NCBI GenBank assembly: GCA_963708645.1
Contig: CAVPTA010000007.1
Location: 62,001-126,000 of the forward strand
Source: RYN-133 sp963708645
Lineage (GTDB): Bacteria > Actinomycetota > Actinomycetes > Mycobacteriales > Jatrophihabitantaceae
DNA: 64,000 nucleotides
Direction: 5' to 3'
In this document: in pieces, positions 17,443-26,021 of the stretch
Layout: every line of letters begins with the position of its first letter
How positions within the stretch are numbered: the stretch's first letter is position 1
Translations under genes and position numbers: made by a program
The notes under the pieces: model-generated
Database searches by the model: none
Told to the model about the DNA's origin: nothing
The model's input: only the letters and a program-made list of their open reading frames with translations

Positions 17443-18521
17443 GGATTCTCCACGTCTTTCGGGCTCGATGAAGTGCTGAGCGAGTCACCGTCCAGGGTAT
17501 CCGTCGCCCGCTTGGCCTTTCGCCACTGCTCGATCCGGGACGCTGCCAGGTGCACGAGCAGCGCGCACAGCCAGCCCGCCAGCACGTCCGCGACGTAATG
17601 CTCACCCGCATAGACGAGGGAGAAGCCCATGAAGATCGGATAGAACACCAGCAGCGGACGCCACCACTTGTGGACCCGCTTCCACATGAACAACGTGAAC
17701 AGCATGATGCCGCCGGCGTGCAGCGACGGGACGGCTGCGACCTCGTCCGCGCTGACCCGTCCCTCGTCGATCGCCTGCTGCGCGAAGTGCACCCAGCTGA
17801 GGCCACGCGTCGCGATCTCATCGATCCAGGGGTTCGTGCCGGCGCGGTTGTGGATCATCGGCCCGAGCAGGCCGCCGTCGGTGCGGCTGGCATAGCTCAT
17901 GCACGACGGGTTGCTCGGATGGTTGACGACCTCATCCGGCGCACAGCGCGCAGCGGCCCACGGCGGTGCCGCCGGAACCAGCGCGAAGAAGCCGAACGAC
18001 AGGAACGACAGTGGCACGAAGCGCAACGTCCATCGATAGAAGTCAGTTCGGCTGCGCAGCCACAGTGCAGCTGCAGTGACGTAGGGCAGGAAGAAGAACG
18101 AGATGTAACACAGCCCGACAAGCGTGTCCCACCATTGCGGGTGGAGGTACCGCAGGTGCGCCTGCAGCCACACGGTCGGCTCGGTGCCGAAAAACAAGAA
18201 CTTGTCGACACTGATCTGCGGGTACCACCAAGTAGGCATTCCGAGCGTGTCGGAGATGCCGCGCAGATAGTCATAGGCCACCAGCACCGCACCGAGCGGC
18301 ACGAAGTCGATGACTACCGCGAACACGTTGCGGTTGCCGATGCTCCACGCGAGCAGGCCGATCGCCAGCCAGAGAAGCAGATCCGAGCGCCAGTACGGGA
18401 CGCCGTCGGCGACGATGTCGTAGCCGAACGCGATCGCCCACCCGGTCAACGCCGTCCACCGGGCGTAGGCCAGCACCCGCGGCGTCAGCCAGGCAGACGG
18501 CCGTATTTTCGGCGTACTCAT
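17304..18521 (-). CDS. PAP2-superfamily membrane protein (inositol phosphorylceramide synthase-like)
   Basis: Membrane protein of 405 residues with about six transmembrane helices and the PAP2_3 signature. The acid-phosphatase motifs are PSLHAGG and, further on, GEHYVADVLAGW, giving the two catalytic histidines and an Asp. The group contains lipid phosphatases and phosphotransferases, including mycobacterial-type synthases working on inositol lipids or polyprenyl phosphates. The ATG at 18521 overlaps the stop of the monooxygenase-like gene (ATGA), so it is coupled to uppS. A role in prenyl-phosphate recycling is possible. The last ~45 residues are low-complexity and overlap glyS, which suggests a lost stop codon. 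Confidence 0.82.
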   Translation of the reverse strand: MSTPKIRPSAWLTPRVLAYARWTALTGWAIAFGYDIVADGVPYWRSDLLLWLAIGLLAWSIGNRNVFAVVIDFVPLGAVLVAYDYLRGISDTLGMPTWWYPQISVDKFLFFGTEPTVWLQAHLRYLHPQWWDTLVGLCYISFFFLPYVTAAALWLRSRTDFYRWTLRFVPLSFLSFGFFALVPAAPPWAAARCAPDEVVNHPSNPSCMSYASRTDGGLLGPMIHNRAGTNPWIDEIATRGLSWVHFAQQAIDEGRVSADEVAAVPSLHAGGIMLFTLFMWKRVHKWWRPLLVFYPIFMGFSLVYAGEHYVADVLAGWLCALLVHLAASRIEQWRKAKRATDTLDGDSLSTSSSPKDVENPCPPAHPQPAMTPSSTSASGADSSFRPARSTAEPARPGTTARSASS

Positions 18522-18850
18522 GCCTTGTCGCTCGCGTGCAGCGTCGTGGCTCCGTCCGCGGTCACCTCGAGCAGAGACTCGAACGAACTCGGGACGTCGA
18601 GCGCCGCACCGAGCAACGGGGTCGCGTGGAGTTTCACTTCGTAGTTGCCGAGCGCCCGCCGGTACGACCCGACGTTCGTCCACTCGCTGACAATCACCCA
18701 TTCGTGCTCGTCGTCGGTGCTGCGTCCGACGCTGCCGCGTACGAACCCCGGCCGCGCGGCGAGGACTGCGAGCGCGGCACCTGCCCGCTCTTCGAAGGTG
18801 GCGTCGTCGGAGCGGAAGTGGGTCACCGAAGTCATTCCTGGGGCATTCAT
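18518..18850 (-). CDS. ABM-like (antibiotic biosynthesis monooxygenase fold) small protein
   Basis: 110-residue dimeric alpha/beta-barrel candidate. The core is SVTHFRSDDATFEERAGAAL, then ARPGFVRGSVGRSTDDEHEW and VIVSEWTNVGSYRRAL, matching the beta-alpha-beta pattern of ABM proteins with the conserved SEW strand. Such folds act as monooxygenases or heme-degrading or ligand-binding proteins. It starts with an ATG at 18850 inside the end of uppS and ends inside the start of PAP2; both junctions are 4-bp ATGA overlaps, so expression is tightly coupled to uppS. Its reaction is unknown. Confidence 0.72.
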   Translation of the reverse strand: MNAPGMTSVTHFRSDDATFEERAGAALAVLAARPGFVRGSVGRSTDDEHEWVIVSEWTNVGSYRRALGNYEVKLHATPLLGAALDVPSSFESLLEVTADGATTLHASDKA

Positions 18851-19665
18851 TCGGGCACCTCGACCGGGCCGGCGCCGCCGAAGCGCCGATTGCGCTGAGC
18901 GAACGCGACGCACGCATTCCACAGATGCCGCCGATCGAAATCGGGCCACAGCGTGTCGACGAACTCGAGTTCGGCATAGGCCGACTGCCACAACAAGAAG
19001 TTGGACGTGCGCAGCTCACCCGACGTACGGATGAACAGATCGACGTCGGGCAGGTCGGGTTCGTCGAGGTGCGCGCCGATCGTGCGCTCGTCGATCTTCG
19101 CCGGGTTGATGCTGCCCGCCTGCACCTCGCGCGCGATCTTGCGCACAGCGTCGACGATCTCGGCACGGCCGCCGTAGTTGACGCAGAACTGCAGGGTGAG
19201 TCGGTCGTTGTCGCGCGTGTATTCCTCGGCGTCCTCGAGCTGGTCGATGACGCTGCGCCACAACCGCGGCCGCCGTCCCGCCCAGCGGATGCGCACACCC
19301 AGCTCGGCGAGCTCATCGCGACGGCGACGAATGACGTCCTTGTTGAAGCCCATCAGGAAGCGCACCTCTTCGGGTGTGCGCCGCCAGTTCTCGGTCGAGA
19401 ACGCGTAGGACGAGATCGTCTTTACGCCGATCTGCATCGCGCCGTGGAGAACGTCCATCAGCGCCGCCTCGCCGGCACGGTGACCCTCGGTGCGGGGCAG
19501 ACCACGGCCGTGTGCCCAGCGGCCGTTGCCGTCCATGACGATCGCGACGTGTGCGGGCACCGCACTCACAGGCAGCTCCGGTGGCTGCGCGCCCGACGGA
19601 TGCGGCGGTGGATCGGGCCACTCGCGACGCCGTCCGCGACTGAAGCGAACGGCGGGTGAATTCAT
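18847..19665 (-). CDS. uppS: Isoprenyl (cis-prenyl) transferase, undecaprenyl diphosphate synthase type
   Basis: Cis-prenyltransferase making the long polyprenyl diphosphate carrier for cell-wall glycans. 272 residues. VAIVMDGNGRWAHGRGLPRT (about 41-60) holds the catalytic Asp and phosphate-binding Arg. SSYAFSTENWRRTPEEV and IRTSGELRTSNFLLWQSAYA are the other signature blocks. A 38-residue Pro/Arg-rich N-terminal extension is common in actinobacteria. The gene follows the DinB-like gene by 9 bp and is coupled to the ABM and PAP2 genes downstream. It is part of the era-recO-uppS core block. Confidence 0.93.
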   Translation of the reverse strand: MNSPAVRFSRGRRREWPDPPPHPSGAQPPELPVSAVPAHVAIVMDGNGRWAHGRGLPRTEGHRAGEAALMDVLHGAMQIGVKTISSYAFSTENWRRTPEEVRFLMGFNKDVIRRRRDELAELGVRIRWAGRRPRLWRSVIDQLEDAEEYTRDNDRLTLQFCVNYGGRAEIVDAVRKIAREVQAGSINPAKIDERTIGAHLDEPDLPDVDLFIRTSGELRTSNFLLWQSAYAELEFVDTLWPDFDRRHLWNACVAFAQRNRRFGGAGPVEVPE

Positions 19666-19674
19666 CCCGACAGG

Positions 19675-20430
19675 CTATCCCGCAGCGGGCCCCGCCTCGA
19701 TGACGTCGAGGTCTCGGAGCGCGTAGCGCAGGTGCTCCCATTCCTCGCCGAGGATCGTGTGCAGGCACGACAGCGTGGTCTCGGAGTATTCGGGTGCCCA
19801 CGGGTTCGCGTGCGGTACCTCTAGTTCGTCGGGCGTGACTGTCGTCAGGTAGTCGCGCACCATGGCGACCCGCCCGGCCCGTGCCTCGAGCACGTCCACG
19901 AACGCGGGGGTGCCGTCTACGAATACCGAGCGATCGAAGTCGGCGTTCGTCTCGTAGATCAGGCCGAGCGGGTGGTAGGGCTCGTCGATGCCCTGGATCG
20001 CACGGCGCAGCCAGACGTCGGTCGCGAACACGAGGTGCCGCAGCGTCTGCGCGAACGACCACTCGTCGCCGACCGCAACGTCGACCGTGCCTGCCGGCAT
20101 GGCGTTGACCCGCTCGATCGCAGTGCCCCACGCATGTTCGAGTGCGGTCCACGCGGCGCGCAGTCCGTCAGGGTCACGAGCTTCGCGGAGCTCACGCCCG
20201 GGGAACCGACCATTGAGTTCGGCGTCGACGAACGGCATCACGTCGACGCCGTTGACGACCAACCTGGCGCCGCCCTCGAACAGCCACGGTGAGTCGATCT
20301 CGGCGTTCGCGACCTCAACGCCGCGCATCACTATGTCGTTGAGGTCGCAGGCCACGAATCGCGCGCCATGAAGGTTCGCCCCCTCGAATCGGGCGTCCTT
20401 CAGGTTGTCGGACCTGCCGAAGGTCGCCAC
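19675..20430 (-). CDS. DinB-superfamily protein with an N-terminal pentapeptide-repeat segment
   Basis: 251 residues. Positions 9-45 carry a few pentapeptide repeats (LKDARFEGANLHGARFVACD). The rest is a DinB-like four-helix bundle beginning LREARDPDGLRAAWTALEHA with EWSFAQTLRHLVFATDVWLR. The metal-ligand histidines are likely in LRHLVFA and in the C-terminal LSCLHTILGEEWEHLRYALR. DinB proteins are often thiol-dependent transferases in actinobacteria. The substrate is unknown. Located between recO and uppS with ~9-bp gaps on both sides, so it belongs to that operon although it is not a usual member. Confidence 0.8.
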   Translation of the reverse strand: MATFGRSDNLKDARFEGANLHGARFVACDLNDIVMRGVEVANAEIDSPWLFEGGARLVVNGVDVMPFVDAELNGRFPGRELREARDPDGLRAAWTALEHAWGTAIERVNAMPAGTVDVAVGDEWSFAQTLRHLVFATDVWLRRAIQGIDEPYHPLGLIYETNADFDRSVFVDGTPAFVDVLEARAGRVAMVRDYLTTVTPDELEVPHANPWAPEYSETTLSCLHTILGEEWEHLRYALRDLDVIEAGPAAG

Positions 20431-20439
20431 GACAGTCTC

Positions 20440-21199
20440 CTAACGGTCGACGAGCGGGAGCGAGCGCAGCCCGCGCTCGAGATGCCACTGCAGGTGCGCG
20501 GCGATCAGTCCGCTCGACTCGCGCCGGGCGCCGGACGAGGTCGCGTCGGCGATCAGCCAGTCACCGGCGAGCAATGCACTCAGCAGCGTGATCGCCTCTG
20601 GCTGCGGTCGTGAATGAGCCGGGCGGGCGGCAGTCAGGGCACACGGCGCCGCCGGCCGCGACGTTGAAGGCCGAGTGCGGACCGGGCGCTGAGCACTTGG
20701 CGCACTCGTGCAGCGCGGGTTCCCAGCCCGACAGCGACGCCGCGCGGATGAAGAACGCGTCGAGGACGAGCCCCGGGTCGTGTTCGCGGGCGACGAGCGC
20801 CTTGAGGGCGCCGACGACGAGCAGGAACAGCCGCAACGCCGGCTCGCCCTCCTCGGTGAGGCGCTCGGCCGTCTCGCAGATGGCGGACACCGCCGTCCAG
20901 CGGGAGTAGTCACCGGCCAGTTGCGCGCCGTATGCGCCGATCGAGTCGGTCTGCTGGACGATGTCGAGACCGCGGTGCGAGCCGATCATGCGCTGCTCGG
21001 GGGCCAGCCGCGAGTAGACCTGGACGTCGATGTGGCTGCCCGGCTCGAGGCGCGCACCGAATTTCGACGACGTGCGCCGCACGCCCTTGCCGACCGCCCG
21101 CACCCGGCCGTGCCGGCGGGTGAACAGCGTGACGATCCGGTCGGCCTCGCCGAGTTTGTGGACCCGGAGCACGACCGCTTCGTCACGGTAGAGCGGCAT
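20440..21199 (-). pseudogene. recO: DNA repair protein RecO, reading frame broken near its 3' end
   Basis: RecO loads RecA in the RecFOR pathway. The ATG at 21199 opens MPLYRDEAVVLRVHKLGEAD, the OB-fold signature, and a zinc site (CAKC, then CPDC) follows near residues 180-200. That frame stops at 20561 with CPDCRPPGSFTTAARGDH, whereas the expected C-terminus RPQPEAITLLSALLAGDWLI, through LQWHLERGLRSLPLVDR, is read in another frame ending at 20440. One extra base at about 20605-20625 explains this. In an otherwise intact core operon an assembly error is quite likely. The start overlaps the MFS gene by 17 bp. Confidence 0.85.
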
Positions 21200-22424
21200 G
21201 GTCGGATCGTCCCACCGAGGTCTGACCGAACTCGCCGGACGCGCGCGAGATCCGTCGGTACATCGCAACAGCGGTCGCGACCACAGCAACGCCCGCACCG
21301 GCTGCGACGAGGAACGACGAGCGGGCTCCGTGGGCATCGGCGATCGTGCCGACAACCGCCGCACCGGCGCCGAACCCGGCGCTGAGGCCGACCACGATCC
21401 AGGTGAGTCCTTCGGTCAGCGCGGCCGCCGGCACGAGTCGCTCGACGAGCCCGAACGCCGCGATCAACGCCGGTGCGGTGCCGGTACCGGCGGCGACTGC
21501 GATGACAGCCAATACGGGGATGTTCGGCGCCAGCAGGAACAGCAACGGCAACACGCCGAAGAGCACGGCCTGGTTGCGGAATCGGCGCAGCTGGCTCGTC
21601 GTCCGCGGACGTGCGCCGTAGATGAACCCGGAGATTCCGCTGCTGAGCGCGAACAACGCGACGACGAGGCCACCGAGGTTGCGGTGTCCGTGCTGGCCGC
21701 AGAAGGCGATCTCCGACACCTCCGCACTCGAGAACACCGTGCCCATGAACACGGTCGCGACGAGCACGGGCACCATGCCACGTGCGCTCAGCGCCGATCG
21801 GTGCGGCACGTCCGCTTGCCGCAGTACGCGCGGTTCGGTGGCGCGTTGCGTAGCGAGGCTCGCGCCACCGGCTGCGACGAGCGCACCGGCTACGTAGAGC
21901 GCGACGACGGGCGGTGCGATCGCTGCGATGAACGTGGCGATCAGCGGCCCGAGCACGAAGATCGCCTCGTCGAGTGTCGAGGCGAATGAGTAGGCCGTCG
22001 TGAGGTCGTCCGGACGACCGGCGAGCAATCCTGACCAGCGCGCACGCACGAGCGAGCCGACAGTGATGTAACTGAAGCCCGCAACGAACACCGGCGGCAG
22101 GATCGTCCAGTCAGGCGCGCCGGTCGACAGCAGCACAGCAGCCGTGACGACGGCGAGCAGGTGGACGAAGGTCGCCGGCACCATCACGCGACGTTGCCCG
22201 ATCCGGTCGACAAGGCGCGAGATCAACGGAGCACCAGGGACGCCGCCGATGACGTAGATGCCGCTCGCCAGGCCTGCGAAGCCGTAGTGGCCGGCGCGCG
22301 CCGACAGCGTGAGGACGAGCGCGATCGGGTAGATCCCGATCGGCAGCTCCATGACGAACCCGGCCACGGTGAAGGCGACCGAACCCGGGGCGCGGCGGAA
22401 CACCGCGCGATACGTGCCAAGCAT
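21183..22424 (-). CDS. MFS transporter
   Basis: Intact major-facilitator permease of 413 residues with about 12 hydrophobic helices. The loop between helices 2 and 3 reads LISRLVDRIGQRRVMVPATF, the usual MFS signature form. No antiporter motif C was identified with confidence. The start at 22424 is 3 bp after the era stop, and the end overlaps recO, so it is co-transcribed with these housekeeping genes. Drug or metabolite efflux is the usual role of this group; the substrate is unknown. Confidence 0.87.
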   Translation of the reverse strand: MLGTYRAVFRRAPGSVAFTVAGFVMELPIGIYPIALVLTLSARAGHYGFAGLASGIYVIGGVPGAPLISRLVDRIGQRRVMVPATFVHLLAVVTAAVLLSTGAPDWTILPPVFVAGFSYITVGSLVRARWSGLLAGRPDDLTTAYSFASTLDEAIFVLGPLIATFIAAIAPPVVALYVAGALVAAGGASLATQRATEPRVLRQADVPHRSALSARGMVPVLVATVFMGTVFSSAEVSEIAFCGQHGHRNLGGLVVALFALSSGISGFIYGARPRTTSQLRRFRNQAVLFGVLPLLFLLAPNIPVLAVIAVAAGTGTAPALIAAFGLVERLVPAAALTEGLTWIVVGLSAGFGAGAAVVGTIADAHGARSSFLVAAGAGVAVVATAVAMYRRISRASGEFGQTSVGRSDHAALP

Positions 22425-22427
22425 CAG

Positions 22428-23306
22428 TCAGAACCCGAGCCGGTCGAGCTTCTTCGGGTCGCGCTGCCAATCGGCTTCGACCGCGACATGCAGATCGAGG
22501 TGCACGCGGGTGCCGAGCAGTTCTTCGATCGCGTGCCGGGCAGTCGTCCCGATCTGCTTGAGACGGGCACCGCGCGAACCGATGATGATGCCTTTCTGGC
22601 TGGTGCGTTCGAGATGGATGGTCGCGTAGATCAGCGTGCGCTGCTCGTTCACGTCGGTTTCTTCGACGGTGACTGCGATCGAGTGCGGTAGTTCATCGCG
22701 CACGCCATCGAGCGCCGCCTCGCGAATGAGTTCGGCGACACGCGTGTCGATGTCGTTGTCGGTCTCGATGTCGTCGGGATAGAGCTGGGGGCCGTCAGGC
22801 AGGTGGCCGATGAGCAGGTCCGCGAGCAGCCCGACCTGGTCTCCGGACGCGGCCGAGACGGGGACGATGTCGGCGAAGTCGCCGAGTTGCGAGACCGCGA
22901 TCAGCTGTTCGGCCACCTGTCGTTTCGACGCGATGTCGGTCTTGGTCACGATCGCGATGCATGGTGCGCGCAGCGCAGCGAGCTCGCCGGCTATGTAACG
23001 GTCGCCAGGCCCGATGCGCTGATCGGCGGGGACGCAGAACCCGACGACGTCGACATCGGCGAGGGTCGACCGCACGACGTCGTTGAGGCGTTCGCCCAAC
23101 AGCGTGCGCGGACGGTGCAGACCGGGCGTGTCGACGAGGATCAGCTGGGCGTCGGAACGGGTGACGATGCCGCGCACGGCGTGACGGGTGGTCTGCGGCT
23201 TGTCGCTGGTGATGACGATCTTGCTGCCGACCAGGGCATTGGTCAGCGTCGACTTGCCGGCATTCGGACGTCCGACGAAGCACGCGAAGCCGGATCGGTA
23301 CTGCAC
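22428..23306 (-). CDS. era: GTPase Era
   Basis: Ribosome-assembly GTPase binding the 3' end of 16S rRNA. 292 residues from the GTG at 23306, with GGGAGG upstream. G1 is GRPNAGKST, the switch-I Thr is in DKPQTTRH, G3 is DTPGLH, G4 is TKTD and G5 is VSAASG. The C-terminal KH domain contains GIIIGSRGARLKQIG. The longer in-frame extension upstream has no era-like sequence and is not counted. It is the first gene of the minus-strand block; upstream begins a divergent plus-strand lipoprotein gene 45 bp away. Confidence 0.95.
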   Translation of the reverse strand: MQYRSGFACFVGRPNAGKSTLTNALVGSKIVITSDKPQTTRHAVRGIVTRSDAQLILVDTPGLHRPRTLLGERLNDVVRSTLADVDVVGFCVPADQRIGPGDRYIAGELAALRAPCIAIVTKTDIASKRQVAEQLIAVSQLGDFADIVPVSAASGDQVGLLADLLIGHLPDGPQLYPDDIETDNDIDTRVAELIREAALDGVRDELPHSIAVTVEETDVNEQRTLIYATIHLERTSQKGIIIGSRGARLKQIGTTARHAIEELLGTRVHLDLHVAVEADWQRDPKKLDRLGF

Positions 23307-23351
23307 CCCTCGATCCTCCCAGACGACCGCACGCCCGTTAGCGTCGTAGCC

Positions 23352-23969
23352 ATGCGCGCTGCCCTGCTCCGTGCCGCGATCGCGGTGCCGCTGGTGTTCC
23401 TGGGCGCGTGCACGTCCAGCGGTGACCCTGCTCCGACCGTGACCAACACCCGCACGACGGTCGGCACACGCACACAGTCGACCGGCCCGATCAGGCCGGT
23501 GCCGACCGGGCCGACCGCTGCGGCGCGGGCCGCCTCGTGCCCGCTGGTTCCGACCCAAAGCGCGGCGAATCGAGTCGGTATGAGGCTCGAGCGGATCACG
23601 GTTCTGCACAGCGGCGGGAAGGTGGTCGGCTGCCGCTTCTACGCGCTGCAGAACTCGCCGCTGCACAACTCCGAACATCTGCCCGGGCCGAATCAGCCGG
23701 CGATCGCGATCGACACCACGCGGTACGCGTCGTCGATCGCCGCACACAACGCGTTCGTCCTGGACGCACGACGCGGCAAGAACCCGCAGCAGGCGACCTT
23801 CGGACGAACGACCGGTGTCTGCTTCCAGATCGCGTTCTACAAGCCCGACCACGGCCGCGATTGGGCGTGCACGTTCAGCCACGGCGTCACCAAGATCGCG
23901 GTGCGGACGGTGGCGACAGCATCGCTCGATGCCGCCTCGCTCACGCGCGCCGTGGCGCGCAACGTCTGA
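23352..23969 (+). CDS. Secreted lipoprotein, possibly DUF2020-like
   Basis: 205-residue exported protein. The N-terminus (MRAALLRAAIAVPLVFLGAC) has a lipobox with the acylated Cys20. A Thr/Pro-rich linker (21-60) precedes a globular part with KVVGCRFYALQNSPLHNSEH and VCFQIAFYKPDHGRDWACTF, where three Cys could form disulfides. This resembles the actinobacterial DUF2020 family, which I name with caution. Function unknown. The ATG at 23352 is chosen because the signal peptide begins there. Divergent from era, and its stop overlaps the trmL start. Confidence 0.75.
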   Translation: MRAALLRAAIAVPLVFLGACTSSGDPAPTVTNTRTTVGTRTQSTGPIRPVPTGPTAAARAASCPLVPTQSAANRVGMRLERITVLHSGGKVVGCRFYALQNSPLHNSEHLPGPNQPAIAIDTTRYASSIAAHNAFVLDARRGKNPQQATFGRTTGVCFQIAFYKPDHGRDWACTFSHGVTKIAVRTVATASLDAASLTRAVARNV

Positions 23970-24433
23970 TGTTCAACATCGCGTTCGTCGAGCCGAAGAT
24001 CCCGGCTAACACGGGCAATGCGATCCGCCTGGTCGCAGTCACCGGCGCGCATCTGCATCTCGTCGAACCGCTCGGTTTCAGTCTTGAGGACTCGCAACTG
24101 CGTCGCGCCGGGCTCGATTACCACGATCTCGCGATGGTCACCGTGCATCCATCGCTCGAATCGTTGTGGGCGGCGGTGCTGCCGGCGCACGTGTATGCGT
24201 TCACCACGCAGGGAGAACGGAACTACGCCGACGTCCGCTACGAACAAGGTGACGTGTTGATGTTCGGTGCCGAGCCGTCCGGACTCGAGCCGGCGGCGTT
24301 CGCCGGCCCGCACGTCGATGCGCGCGTGCGCATCCCGATGTTGCCGGGACGGCGCTCACTCAATCTGGCCAACTGCGCGGCGCTCGCGACCTACGAGGCA
24401 TGGCGCCAGCACGGGTTCGCCGGCGCACCGTGA
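23969..24433 (+). CDS. trmL: tRNA (cytidine(34)-2'-O)-methyltransferase, TrmL type
   Basis: SPOUT methyltransferase modifying the wobble nucleotide of tRNA-Leu. 154 residues, normal length. The start is NIAFVEPKIPANTGNAIRLV, followed by HLVEPLGFSLEDSQLRRAGL and DYHDLA. The trefoil-knot SAM loop is LMFGAEPSGLE, then IPMLPGRRSLNLANCAALAT. The ATG at 23969 overlaps the preceding TGA by one base, and the end overlaps the next gene's GTG, so three genes are translationally linked. Confidence 0.93.
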   Translation: MFNIAFVEPKIPANTGNAIRLVAVTGAHLHLVEPLGFSLEDSQLRRAGLDYHDLAMVTVHPSLESLWAAVLPAHVYAFTTQGERNYADVRYEQGDVLMFGAEPSGLEPAAFAGPHVDARVRIPMLPGRRSLNLANCAALATYEAWRQHGFAGAP

Positions 24434-25278
24434 TCTCGCGGCGGACCGCATTGCTCGGCGCGGCGGCGACGCTGGCGGGCTGCAGCTCGTCCACGCCGAC
24501 CCATTCGACGACGAAGGGACAGCCAGTGCATCCGGAGCGGCATTCCTACGGATCCGACCCGTCCCAGTTCGGCGAGCTGTCGCGTCCGGACGGCGCGTCG
24601 AAGGGCACCGTTGTTGTCGTCCACGGCGGGTTCTGGCGTGCTGCTTACGACCTGTCCCTTGGACGGCCGCTGGCCGCCGACCTCGTGGCGCGCGGCTACA
24701 CGGCGTGGAACCTCGAGTACCGGCGCGTCGGCGACGGTGGCGGCTGGCCCGCGACCTTCGCCGACGTCGCCGCCGGCATCGACCACCTCGCCGCGCTCGA
24801 CGTCGACACCTCGGCGGTCGTAACGATCGGCCACAGCGCGGGCGGCCACCTGGGCACGTGGGCGGCGGGTCGCGCCAAGCTGCCGGCCGATGCTCCCGGC
24901 GGGCGTCCGCGGGTCGTGGTCACCGGGGTCGTTTCGCAGGCCGGCGTGCTGGAACTGGTGAAATGCGCCGACCAGAACGTCGGCGGCACCGCGGCGCCGG
25001 ACCTGATGGGCGGGACACCGCAGCAGGTGCCTGCGCGCTATCGAATCGGTGACCCGATCGCGGCCGTCCCCCTCACCGCGCCCGTGTTGTGTGTGCACGC
25101 ACGCGCTGATGAGAACGTCCCGTACTCGCAAAGCGTCGAGTACGTTGCCGCCGCCCGCCGGGCGGGCGCGAACGCGCGGCTCGAGACCGTCGCCGGCGAC
25201 CACTTCACGTTGATCGACCCATCCACTGCGGCGTGGCGGGTCGTGGTCGAGGCGCTGCCCGGATTGCTCGCCGACTGA
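24430..25278 (+). CDS. Alpha/beta-hydrolase lipoprotein (esterase/kynurenine formamidase-like)
   Basis: 282 residues from the GTG at 24430, in a 4-bp GTGA overlap with trmL. The N-terminus MISRRTALLGAAATLAGCSS combines a twin-arginine pattern with a lipobox, indicating export and lipid anchoring. The hydrolase core has the HGGFWR oxyanion-hole motif, nucleophile elbow GHSAGGH, acidic residue in ARADENVP and catalytic His in AGDHFTLI. HGG enzymes of this kind include arylformamidases and esterases; the export signal argues for an extracytoplasmic esterase. The substrate is unknown. Confidence 0.83.
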   Translation: MISRRTALLGAAATLAGCSSSTPTHSTTKGQPVHPERHSYGSDPSQFGELSRPDGASKGTVVVVHGGFWRAAYDLSLGRPLAADLVARGYTAWNLEYRRVGDGGGWPATFADVAAGIDHLAALDVDTSAVVTIGHSAGGHLGTWAAGRAKLPADAPGGRPRVVVTGVVSQAGVLELVKCADQNVGGTAAPDLMGGTPQQVPARYRIGDPIAAVPLTAPVLCVHARADENVPYSQSVEYVAAARRAGANARLETVAGDHFTLIDPSTAAWRVVVEALPGLLAD

Positions 25279-25394
25279 ACCGTCACGGCGCCCCGTCCGT
25301 GATCTAGGTACTAGCCCCATCGTCGTATGGCGGCTGCGACCGGCGCTAGGGGACAAATGACTGCGATGGCAACACCGCCAATGAAGGAGCAGTC

Positions 25395-26016
25395 ATGACC
25401 TTGTCCCGCCAACAGCGCGTACTCGTGGCAATCGGGGCCGCCGGCGGAGCGTGCGCGATCGCAGTCCCCGCGGCCCTCGCCCTGTCACACAACCCGACTT
25501 TCGGCCAGCGCATCATCCCCGTACACGTCCCGTCGTCAGCGCACGTCGTGCGTTTCGACGACCACGGCGGCGTCGTCGAGGCCGCGCATCACCCGCGCCA
25601 CCACCGTGACGACCCGAAGCCGCACAAGCACGGCAACCCGATCGTTTCGACGGTGGCGAGCACCCGATCGAGCCCGAGCCCGGCGACGACCGCGGCCGGG
25701 GCACCGAGCCGGGCGATGATCGTGGCCGGGGCAACGAGCCTGGCGATGATCGCAGTACGACAACGTCGAGCAATGAGCCCGAGCCGAGCGATGACCGCAC
25801 GGCGCCGGCCCCGTCCTCGAGTGAACCCGAGCCGAGCGATGACCACGGCGATGACCACGGCGATGACCACGGCGACGATCACGGCGGCAACCGCGGGCCC
25901 GGCGACGGCAGCGCAACCGGCAGCGACGACAGCGGTCGTGGTGGCAACCGCGGCCCTGGCGGTGGCGGCGATACGGCGGCGATGACGGCGGCCATCACGG
26001 CGGCGGCGACCACTAG
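25395..26016 (+). pseudogene. Secreted acidic His/Asp/Gly-rich repeat protein, frame broken twice
   Basis: An AAGGAG precedes the ATG. The N-terminus has a signal peptide (VLVAIGAAGGACAIAVPAAL). The mature part, restored by adding one T in the T-run at 25645-25647 and one T at 25972, is low-complexity: EPEPGDDRGRGTEPGDDRGR, later SDDHGDDHGDDHGDDHGG and GGDDGGHHGGGDH, ending at the TAG at 26014-26016. Without these shifts the first frame runs on as Met/Ala/Arg-rich nonsense to 25985. Asp/His repeats suggest calcium or transition-metal binding outside the cell. The stop lies 5 bp before the sensor-kinase ATG, so an operon is likely. Confidence 0.65.
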
Positions 26017-26021
26017 GCGCC

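Noticed and set aside
25395..25985. The uncorrected Met/Ala/Arg-rich reading of the acidic protein
   Set aside because: Composition changes abruptly after codon ~85, while a neighbouring frame gives regular acidic repeats and a stop just before the kinase.
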